A stretch of DNA of 7,986 bases from the NCBI GenBank assembly GCA_016786965.1, contig JAEUVL010000517.1, positions 1 to 7,986 on the forward strand, in the 5' to 3' direction. Position 1 is the stretch's first letter, and each line of letters starts with the position of its first letter. Made by a program: the position numbers and the translations under genes. Source of the stretch: Chitinophagaceae bacterium (GTDB lineage Bacteria; Bacteroidota; Bacteroidia; Chitinophagales; Chitinophagaceae). Shown here piece after piece: positions 1-5,957 of the stretch. The notes under the pieces were generated by a model. It ran no database searches, had not been told where the DNA came from, and worked only from the letters and a program-made list of their open reading frames with translations.

Positions 1-49
1 TACATTCGGGTTTCTAATAAATGAAAGTGACCACCCAAAACGATCTCTT

Positions 50-478
50 ATGGCAGAACAAAATTTAAAGAATCACACCCGGTTGGTACCAGCTTATCAT
101 GGTATCAGCGCTTTATTGATCCTGGCAGGATTGATTGGCAGTATTGTGAACCTTTTTCATGCTGATGCGCATACGCATTATTCAGCCGCCTTGCTGGTGG
201 TTGTTTTCCTGGTCCTGATCAGTTTATTCTGGTATGCAAGAGTTTTTGCCCTTCGTGCCCAGGACAGAGCTATCCGTGCCGAAGAGAATTTTCGTCATTT
301 TGTGCTTACCGGAAAACCATTGGACAAACAGCTCCGGTTAGGCCAAATCATTGCGCTTCGTTTTGCGAGCGATGAGGAATTACCTGCACTCGCTAAAAAA
401 GCAGTGGAAGAAAAAATGCCGCCTAAACAAATAAAGGCAGCTATACAAAACTGGAAGGCGGACCATCACCGGGTATAA
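50..478 (+). CDS. DUF6526-like small two-helix membrane protein
   Basis: This 142-residue protein has no known function. Two hydrophobic helices are visible, at about residues 14-36 and 45-64, joined by a short loop rich in His and Asp (HADAHTH, 37-43). A charged, mostly helical soluble tail follows from about residue 68 to the end, with many Arg, Lys and Glu. There is no signal peptide, so it is probably an inner-membrane protein with both termini on the same side. The layout and the N-terminal NLKNHTRLVPAYH stretch match what I remember of the DUF6526 family, which is common in Bacteroidota; that assignment is from memory and not checked. The ATG at 50 is preceded by a weak leader with no clear Shine-Dalgarno sequence. 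The gene is convergent with the lipoprotein gene, and the two stop codons are directly adjacent (476-478 and 479-481). It appears monocistronic within what can be seen. Confidence 0.85.
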   Translation: MAEQNLKNHTRLVPAYHGISALLILAGLIGSIVNLFHADAHTHYSAALLVVVFLVLISLFWYARVFALRAQDRAIRAEENFRHFVLTGKPLDKQLRLGQIIALRFASDEELPALAKKAVEEKMPPKQIKAAIQNWKADHHRV

Positions 479-1048
479 CTATTCTGCGGCAGCACCCAGG
501 AATATTTCAGATACTTTGTCTTCTTTAAAAGTAAAGATGATACCGCCGTACACTGAACCTACAATGATCGTGGTATCACCACTTGAGGGATCAATATGCC
601 CTTTATAAGCAGCCTGTACTTCATTATAACTGCTGCCAATTCCCACTCCTGCTTTTGTTTTAAACGTACAGGGGCTTTTTGCAGTGATGGAGAAGACAGA
701 AAGAGAGCTTTCCACCTTTCCTGTTTCAGATGAAAGATTCAAGGTGAGTCCTTTACCCGGCCAGGTCCAGTCTTCATGCAGCAGGCCATCAGCACCCCAT
801 TCTACGGCCTTGGATTTGGAACCGGGGTTTCCTAAGGCTTTTACTGTTTCCCGGTAGTGTTGCCCCAGCTTTATATCTCCAAAACTTTCAATGTCGATCT
901 TACCAGCGGTGGTTGTTCCGGCAGAATCAGCCTGGGCAGAAATAGAATCTTTGTTTGCACCGGGTATTCCGGGCAAAGGCCCGCTTTTTGTTTTTGACTT
1001 GCAGGCAAAAACGCCTGCTAACAGGATGAAAAGAATCAGTTGTTTCAT
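479..1048 (-). CDS. Small lipoprotein with two BamE-like repeat units (hypothetical)
   Basis: A 189-residue exported lipoprotein of unknown function. Residues 1-15 form a lipoprotein signal peptide, and the lipobox V-F-A-C places the lipidated Cys at position 16. A low-complexity Ser/Ala/Thr/Gly linker (about 17-50) follows, as expected for a membrane tether. The rest seems to be two related units. Unit 1 (about 57-120) begins with IKLGQHYRETVKALGNP and ends with a strand pair around GLTLNLSSETGKVESSL. Unit 2 (about 134-186) begins with VGIGSSYNEVQAAYKG and ends with GIIFTFKEDKVSEIFLG. The pattern 'I-x-hG-x-x-Y-x-E-x-x-x-x-h-G' resembles the start of the small alpha/beta fold seen in BamE/SmpA-like lipoproteins; this resemblance is by eye only. 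It is the last gene of the minus-strand block, 48 bases after the M50 protease, and its ATG follows an A-rich leader typical of Bacteroidota. Location is inferred as the periplasmic face of the inner or outer membrane. Confidence 0.85.
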   Translation of the reverse strand: MKQLILFILLAGVFACKSKTKSGPLPGIPGANKDSISAQADSAGTTTAGKIDIESFGDIKLGQHYRETVKALGNPGSKSKAVEWGADGLLHEDWTWPGKGLTLNLSSETGKVESSLSVFSITAKSPCTFKTKAGVGIGSSYNEVQAAYKGHIDPSSGDTTIIVGSVYGGIIFTFKEDKVSEIFLGAAAE

Positions 1049-1096
1049 GCTTTGCTTTTTTAGAGATAAGAAAATTGATGTATCCGGGCTGGTTGT

Positions 1097-2149
1097 TTAA
1101 AGTCCTAGTCTCTGTAACAGTAAGGTTTGCATATTCAGCAACCACGGCGAAGCGATAGCAGTGGCCCAAATAAGAAGGATGATGATCTTTCCTGCTACAG
1201 ATACATCCTGTATCAGATGGCGATGAAGCAGGTTTTGCACCATCGTCATTATTTTATCCTCCTTTTCACTATATACATACGGTGGTGCAGGGTCCACATC
1301 CCGGAAGGAAGGATGTTCTTCTATCAGGATATTCCGGATCTTCCAGTAATCCTCATCCGGCAGGTCTTTATATTCAAGATCAGTATTAATGCCGGCCTCT
1401 TCAATTCTTTTTTCAATGCTGTTTATTTTCTTATCTCCAAACAAACGCAGTATCATCATGGCCGGAAACAGCAGCAGTGGATAGGAAGGTTTTGCAAAAG
1501 CAAATAAAGCGATCCACACCAATGCCCCGATAGACAATAGTATAAATCCTTTGCTGATCCAGCTTTCTTCATCTAAGAAGACCCGGTTGAGTAATTGTCC
1601 TCCATCGAGCGGGTAAACGGGAACAAGGTTGATGAGGTTTAATAACAGGAAGGCTATTGCGATGGTATAAACGGGGATGCCCCAAAAAAAGGCAAGCGGG
1701 TTGTTTTGCCACCATAAAAAAAGCAGGGCACCTATAATGATACCGGGCAATGGACCGGCGAGCAAAATAATGGCCGATTGCCGTTGGGATATCTCCCGCT
1801 TGGTACCTGATACATAAGCGCCCAACAAGGGGATAAAGAAAATGCCAAGATCATTGTAACCGAAAAACTTCATCGCAAAGAAATGTCCCAGTTCATGTAT
1901 CATTACAATAGCGGTGATCAGCAACAAGATCTTTGGGCTCGGGAAAATATAAAATCCTAAAACAAGGTAGGCGGCAAGGCTTACAAAAGATCTAAGCCAG
2001 ATATTGGTAGCCTGGTCTTTTTTTTCATACTTGGGCAATACCGGAGCTGTGTCTGCAGCGGAAGTACCGGCAGTGGTTATACCTTCTTCTCCCGGTACAA
2101 GAGCCTCTTCATCATTATTTCCTGGTGTTGGGCCGGTATAATTCTCCAT
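1097..2149 (-). CDS. Site-2 protease family (M50) intramembrane zinc metalloprotease
   Basis: A 350-residue polytopic membrane protein of peptidase family M50, the group that cuts substrates within the membrane plane. The zinc-binding HELGH motif is at residues 85-89 (ligands His85 and His89, catalytic Glu86) inside the second hydrophobic segment. The third ligand is Asp182 in the second signature, NLVPVYPLDGG (174-184). An AGPLPG motif (131-136) lies at the start of a further helix. About seven to eight hydrophobic segments are visible, near 54-70, 73-92, 103-113, 123-146, 155-178, 200-218, 222-236 and 319-338. No PDZ domain is present, unlike RseP. The N-terminal 50 residues are acidic and probably disordered, and a charged soluble segment (about 238-318) precedes the last helix. 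All catalytic residues are intact. A TTG codon directly upstream (2152-2150) also opens this frame, but the ATG at 2149 is preferred. The stop of the thioesterase gene lies 9 bases upstream, so the two are probably co-transcribed. The substrate is unknown; a membrane-bound anti-sigma factor or signal-peptide remnants would fit the family. Confidence 0.93.
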   Translation of the reverse strand: MENYTGPTPGNNDEEALVPGEEGITTAGTSAADTAPVLPKYEKKDQATNIWLRSFVSLAAYLVLGFYIFPSPKILLLITAIVMIHELGHFFAMKFFGYNDLGIFFIPLLGAYVSGTKREISQRQSAIILLAGPLPGIIIGALLFLWWQNNPLAFFWGIPVYTIAIAFLLLNLINLVPVYPLDGGQLLNRVFLDEESWISKGFILLSIGALVWIALFAFAKPSYPLLLFPAMMILRLFGDKKINSIEKRIEEAGINTDLEYKDLPDEDYWKIRNILIEEHPSFRDVDPAPPYVYSEKEDKIMTMVQNLLHRHLIQDVSVAGKIIILLIWATAIASPWLLNMQTLLLQRLGL

Positions 2150-2158
2150 CAAATAAAA

Positions 2159-2569
2159 TTAGGCAAAATATGATTGCAGTTTTTCAAGCAGTTCGGCAGG
2201 CATGGTGGTCCTTTTCATCCCTTTGGCCTCCATGAAGTACAAAGTGATCTTCCCCACGGCCAGCAATTCATCCTGTTCATTATATACCTCATGGTGGAAT
2301 TCTATTTTATGATGAAGGGGCAGTTCTTTCAGCATGGTCTTTACGGTAAGGAGGTCATCGTATTTGGCCGGCCGTAAATACCTGCAATGAACATCAATGA
2401 CCGGCATGATGACACCCATTTTTTCCATGTCTGCATACGTAAATCCCAGTTGACGGATGGATTCAGCACGGGCGGATTCAAAATAAGGGAAGTAATTGCT
2501 GTGATACACAACACCCATTTGGTCGGTTTCAGCGTATCGCACTCTTATTTGTGTTTCGGTGATAAACAT
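2159..2569 (-). CDS. Acyl-CoA thioesterase, YbgC/FadM (4HBT hotdog) family
   Basis: A 136-residue cytoplasmic hotdog-fold thioesterase that hydrolyses acyl-CoA or related thioesters. The length is normal for the family. The active-site signature is RVRYAETDQMGVVYHSNY at residues 9-26: Asp16 corresponds to the catalytic Asp of E. coli YbgC, and Tyr22-His23 match the conserved Tyr-His. It is followed by the long central helix FPYFESARAESIRQLG (27-42). The remaining sheet strands (about 56-112) end in the typical KITLYFMEAKGMKRTTMP stretch. Substrate cannot be read from the sequence: short- or long-chain acyl-CoA is possible, as is 1,4-dihydroxy-2-naphthoyl-CoA of menaquinone synthesis, which is handled by related hotdog enzymes. 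It is the first gene of the minus-strand block, followed 9 bases later by the M50 protease. It is divergent from the TPR gene across a 228-bp spacer. In Proteobacteria, YbgC is encoded with tol-pal, which also includes a TPR protein. Confidence 0.94.
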   Translation of the reverse strand: MFITETQIRVRYAETDQMGVVYHSNYFPYFESARAESIRQLGFTYADMEKMGVIMPVIDVHCRYLRPAKYDDLLTVKTMLKELPLHHKIEFHHEVYNEQDELLAVGKITLYFMEAKGMKRTTMPAELLEKLQSYFA

Positions 2570-2797
2570 GCCCGAAGCTAATTATTATTTTATTTCATCT
2601 GACGGGATGTTTTTATTGTTGTTTTACTGTTCATATCCGGCAGATATAACCAATGAAATGTTAAACCATAAGCGATCACTTACTTATCCACACCTGTTTG
2701 GAATGATGTTTGGGTTTAGAGGAAATAATTTGAATATTCGCAACGTTTATCCATTCATCCCCGCCTTTTGGGGCCATCGGTTAAAGGACATCCCAAC
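2570..2797. promoter_or_regulatory. Divergent intergenic spacer expected to hold both promoters
   Basis: This 228-bp AT-rich spacer lies between the start codons of the thioesterase gene (minus) and the TPR gene (plus), so promoters for both blocks should lie here. I looked for the Bacteroidota sigma consensus (TTTG about 19-21 bases before TAnnTTTG) on both strands and found no full match. The nearest plus-strand candidate is TAATTTG at 2726-2732, which is one base short, with TTTG at 2697-2700 and 2709-2712 at the wrong spacing. A GC stem with a T-rich loop lies close to the TPR start (2759-2773). An open frame of 77 codons crosses the whole spacer on the plus strand (2568-2801) but has no protein-like features that I recognise. 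The regulatory role is inferred from gene orientation, not from a recognised site. Confidence 0.5.
2759..2773 (+). other. Short GC-stem hairpin in the leader of the TPR gene
   Basis: CCCC (2759-2762) can pair with GGGG (2770-2773) around the 7-base loop GCCTTTT. The element ends 24 bases before the ATG at 2798. It is not followed by a T-run on the plus strand, so it is not a standard intrinsic terminator. The stem is only four base pairs and may be chance, but a similar element sits at nearly the same distance before the barrel gene (5922-5934). Confidence 0.3.
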
Positions 2798-5700
2798 ATG
2801 AAGAATCAAAGCTTGTTAGCTATAGCCATTTTACTTAGTGTTTGTTCATTTGCACAGCAAACCCGTTACTACACAGATCCCGAAACAACCTTCAAAGAGG
2901 CGAAGGAGTATTTTCAAAAAGAACAGTACAGCCTGGCTTATCCTTTATTTAAGGAACTGAAGCAATCTGTACGGGAAACAGACAAAGCAAACCTGCCTGT
3001 AACCGTTCAGGAGATCAGTTATTACACTACCGTGTGTGCCCTGAAGCAAAATGAAGGCCGGGCAGAAGAAGAAGCACTTGAGTATATTGACCTGGAGAAG
3101 AATACTGCCCGTGTACAGATGATGAATTATCACCTGGGAGAGTATTATTTCCGGCAGGACAAACTGCCCGAAGCGGCCAACCGCTATGAGCAGACTGAAA
3201 TAGCTAACCTGAGCAACCGGGAGATTTCGGATATGAAGTTTCACCAGGGGTATGCCTATTTTACCCTGCAGCGGTTTGCGGAAGCCAAGCCATTGTTCAA
3301 CAGCATCCGAATGATCAAAGATGATCCGAATTACATGGATGCGAACTACTACTACGGTTTTTTGTCTTTCCGGGATGGGCAGTATGCCACGGCACTGGAA
3401 AGTTTCAAAATAGTGGAGAATGAAAAGAACTATGGAACAGTAGTGCCTTATTACATAGCCCAGATATATTATGCACAAGGCAAGAAAGACGAAGCGATTA
3501 CTTATATACAGAATAAGCTGCAATCCGGCAGCAGTTCCCAGTATTATGACCTTGAATTAAAACAAATGCTTGGTCATGCTTATTTTGAAAAAAAGGAATA
3601 TGCCAAAGCTCTTCCTTACCTGGAGGATTATGTAAGCCGTTCTAAAAAAGTACGCAGGGAAGACCTGTATGAATTATCTTATTGTTATTACCAGGCCAAG
3701 CAACTGACCAAAGCCATTGAAGGGTTTAAACAGCTGAGTGGCAAAGATGATTCGCTGAGTCAGCATGCCATGTACCTGTTAGGCGATGCCTATTTGAAAA
3801 CCGGGCAGAAGTCGAATGCAAGGAATGCCTTCCTTTTTTGCTCTTCCAACAGCAGTTATCCCGAGCAGAAAGAGATCTCTAAATACCAGTACGCCAAACT
3901 CTCTTACGAGCTCGGTTACCAGGACGAAGCCCTGAACAGCCTTAGTTCTTTTATAGCTGATTATCCGAATTCCACTTATAACCCGGAAGCGAAGGAACTG
4001 ATGGTGGACGTGCTGGCCAATACGAATAATTTTAAAGATGCGCAGGTGTTGCTGGAAAGCCTTGATAAACCTTCAGAGAATGCCAAACGGCTCTATCCCC
4101 GCATACTTTATGGCCGTGCTACGGAACTGATCAATGATGGCCGCCTGGCTGAAGCTGATGCAATGCTGGATAAGGCACTGGCAGACCCTAATAATGGTTC
4201 TGTAAAACCACTGCTTAATTTCTGGAAAGGGGAGCTGGCCTACCGCAATAATAAACTGGACGATGCTATTAAATATTATCATGCTTATGCAGATGCGGGT
4301 TCGCCAACCAGTGGTGAAGCGAATATTAATAACGGACGGTACAATTTGGGGTATGCATACCTGCGCAAGGAAAATTACCCGGTAGCACTAAAATACTTTG
4401 AGCCATTGGCCAAAAACCCGGCCCTGAACTCCGATCCGCTGACGCAGGATGCTTATATCCGCACGGCTGATTGCTATTATATGCAGAAGGACTATACGAA
4501 AGCCAAAAATATGTATGACAATGCGATAAAGCTTTCCTGGCCTTCGGAGGACTATGCCACTTTCCAAAATGCGATGCTGGCGGGAGTGAAAAGTTCAAAT
4601 GAAAAGATATCCCTGATGAATACCATGATAAGGAAGTTCCCCACTTCATCATTGGTTACGGATGCTAATATGGAGATCGCCAATACCTATATGGGCGATG
4701 AACGTTTCCGGGAATCCATTCCTTACTTAAGCAATGTGATCAAGACCAGTGGCAATGCGAGCCTGATACCACAGGCACACCTGAAAATGGGAACGGCTTA
4801 TTATAACATTGATAATAATGCTGAAGCATTGAAGCAGTTCAAGATACTGGTGGACAAGTACCCCAGTTCACCGGAAGCTGAAGATGCCCTGGATAATGTG
4901 AAGACCATTTATATAGAGGATGGAAAGCCGGAAGAGTATGCGGCTTTTATGCGGGAGGCCGGTCGTCCATTGAGTGTGGACACAGAAGATTCTCTTACTT
5001 ATGCAGCAGCAGAGAAACAATATGATGACCAGAACATTAATGCCGCCCTTGCTGCATTTAATAATTACCTGCAAAAATTCCCGAATGGAGCTCATGCACT
5101 GGATGCGAATTTCAACCGGGCTGAAATTTATAATTCAAAGAAAGACTGGAACAATGCACTGACAGGCTACGATGCAGTAGCAGAAAATGCTCCCAATAAA
5201 TATGCAGAGAGAGCAGTGCTCACTGCTGCCCGGATCAATTTCTTTGAGGTGAAGAATTATGCCAAGGCAGAAACATACTATGCACAGTTGAAGCAGATCA
5301 CCTCCAGCCAGGAGAACAAACTGGAAGCCATGCGGGGATTATTGCGCTGCCAGTACCAACAGGAAAAATGGACAGAAGCAGTAGAGAATGCAAAAGAACT
5401 GACAGCGGCAAAAGGCAGCAGTGGTGATGATAAGACACTGGCTAATATGGCGATTGGTAAATCTTACCAAGTAAACAGGCAATACGACCAGGCCATCGCC
5501 AGTTTTAAATCGGTGGTACAGTTGAATAAAGCAGCCCTGGCAGCTGAAGCCCGGTATGAGATCGCCAACTGCTGGTTCCAGTTGAATAAATTGGGAGATG
5601 CGGAGAAGTCGGCTTTTGAAACGATCAATAAGAGCGGTTCTTATGATTACTGGATCACCAAGGCCTACATATTGCTGGGTGATATTTATTTTAAGCAAAA

Positions 5701-5836
5701 AGATTTTTTCAATGCTAAAGCCACTTTCCAGAGTGTGGTGGACAATACAGTGGACCCTGAACTGAAAGGAGAAGCCCAGGCGAAACTGAATGCGGTGGTG
5801 GATGAAGAAGGACAGTCGAGTAAGGTGGGAGGATAA
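2798..5836 (+). CDS. Exported giant tetratricopeptide-repeat (TPR) solenoid protein
   Basis: A 1012-residue exported protein made almost wholly of TPR units. The signal peptide is residues 1-19 (MKNQSLLAIA, then a hydrophobic core, then S-F-A before Gln20), which suits signal peptidase I. Cys16 lies in LSVC, but Val at -1 argues against lipidation. From about residue 28 to 1000 at least 20 TPR second-helix signatures can be read, for example LPEAANRYEQ, YATALESFKI, YAKALPYLED, LDDAIKYYHAY, NAEALKQFKIL, YDQAIASFKSV and FFNAKATFQSV. No catalytic domain is seen; the C-terminal tail is short and polar (EEGQSSKVGG). It is inferred to be a periplasmic protein-protein scaffold, possibly at the inner face of the outer membrane, in the broad class that includes BamD and CpoB. 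An upstream TTG at 2768 also opens this frame, but it adds ten polar residues before the signal peptide, so the ATG at 2798 is chosen. The plugless barrel gene follows 121 bases downstream on the same strand. Similar long TPR proteins are common in Bacteroidota; I know of no defined function. Confidence 0.92.
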   Translation: MKNQSLLAIAILLSVCSFAQQTRYYTDPETTFKEAKEYFQKEQYSLAYPLFKELKQSVRETDKANLPVTVQEISYYTTVCALKQNEGRAEEEALEYIDLEKNTARVQMMNYHLGEYYFRQDKLPEAANRYEQTEIANLSNREISDMKFHQGYAYFTLQRFAEAKPLFNSIRMIKDDPNYMDANYYYGFLSFRDGQYATALESFKIVENEKNYGTVVPYYIAQIYYAQGKKDEAITYIQNKLQSGSSSQYYDLELKQMLGHAYFEKKEYAKALPYLEDYVSRSKKVRREDLYELSYCYYQAKQLTKAIEGFKQLSGKDDSLSQHAMYLLGDAYLKTGQKSNARNAFLFCSSNSSYPEQKEISKYQYAKLSYELGYQDEALNSLSSFIADYPNSTYNPEAKELMVDVLANTNNFKDAQVLLESLDKPSENAKRLYPRILYGRATELINDGRLAEADAMLDKALADPNNGSVKPLLNFWKGELAYRNNKLDDAIKYYHAYADAGSPTSGEANINNGRYNLGYAYLRKENYPVALKYFEPLAKNPALNSDPLTQDAYIRTADCYYMQKDYTKAKNMYDNAIKLSWPSEDYATFQNAMLAGVKSSNEKISLMNTMIRKFPTSSLVTDANMEIANTYMGDERFRESIPYLSNVIKTSGNASLIPQAHLKMGTAYYNIDNNAEALKQFKILVDKYPSSPEAEDALDNVKTIYIEDGKPEEYAAFMREAGRPLSVDTEDSLTYAAAEKQYDDQNINAALAAFNNYLQKFPNGAHALDANFNRAEIYNSKKDWNNALTGYDAVAENAPNKYAERAVLTAARINFFEVKNYAKAETYYAQLKQITSSQENKLEAMRGLLRCQYQQEKWTEAVENAKELTAAKGSSGDDKTLANMAIGKSYQVNRQYDQAIASFKSVVQLNKAALAAEARYEIANCWFQLNKLGDAEKSAFETINKSGSYDYWITKAYILLGDIYFKQKDFFNAKATFQSVVDNTVDPELKGEAQAKLNAVVDEEGQSSKVGG

Positions 5837-5841
5837 ATAAC

Positions 5842-5877
5842 AGATGATAGATGATAGTGGAGAGATGATAGTGGTTA
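5842..5877 (+). repeat. Imperfect 7-bp tandem repeat (GATGATA / GTGGNNA)
   Basis: Directly after the TPR stop codon the sequence reads as five 7-base units: GATGATA (5843), GATGATA (5850), GTGGAGA (5857), GATGATA (5864) and GTGGTTA (5871). The 12-mer AGATGATAGTGG occurs twice, at 5849-5860 and 5863-5874, 14 bases apart. It lies outside coding sequence and 80 bases before the next start. A seven-base period is not a multiple of three and fits slippage-generated intergenic repeats. No function can be assigned. Confidence 0.75.
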
Positions 5878-5921
5878 AATATGGAAATTGCTTTTTCTAT
5901 TGTACAGTATAATAAATACAG

Positions 5922-5934
5922 CCGGTTTTGCCGG
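5922..5934 (+). other. Short GC-stem hairpin in the leader of the barrel gene
   Basis: CCGG (5922-5925) can pair with CCGG (5931-5934) around the loop TTTTG. It ends 23 bases before the ATG at 5958. There is no following T-run, so it is unlikely to be an intrinsic terminator for the TPR gene. Position and T-rich loop resemble the element before the TPR gene (2759-2773). The stem is short and may be chance. Confidence 0.3.
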
Positions 5935-5957
5935 AGAGAACATAAAGAAAGAACGAA

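Noticed and set aside
1..8. TACATTCG, one mismatch from the Bacteroidota -7 consensus TAnnTTTG, 42 bases before the first start codon.
   Set aside because: The matching -33 box would lie outside the window, and a single seven-of-eight match is expected by chance.
21..68. A 15-codon frame beginning ATGAAAGTG just before and overlapping the first gene.
   Set aside because: Too short to support as a gene and without any recognisable leader-peptide feature.
2768..2797. Upstream TTG start for the TPR protein.
   Set aside because: It would add ten polar residues ahead of a normal signal peptide and run through the leader hairpin; the ATG at 2798 gives a standard export signal.
2568..2801. A 77-codon plus-strand frame filling the divergent spacer, whose ATG overlaps the thioesterase start (CATG) and whose TGA overlaps the TPR start (ATGA).
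   Set aside because: The ATGA junction is attractive, but the product is a low-complexity, aromatic-rich sequence with no recognisable domain, the region is AT-rich, and both promoters must lie here. Conservation in relatives would be needed to revive it.
2945..3523. A 192-codon minus-strand frame inside the TPR gene.
   Set aside because: It is fully antisense to a clear TPR coding region, has no recognisable domain and reads as a shadow of biased codon use.
5519..5590. A 12-base exact repeat (CAGTTGAATAAA) at 5519 and 5579.
   Set aside because: Both copies encode QLNK within successive TPR helices, so it is explained by the repeat nature of the protein and chance codon identity.
5908..5913. 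TATAAT between the TPR and barrel genes.
   Set aside because: The main Bacteroidota sigma factor does not use the E. coli -10 box, and no -35 element lies at proper spacing.
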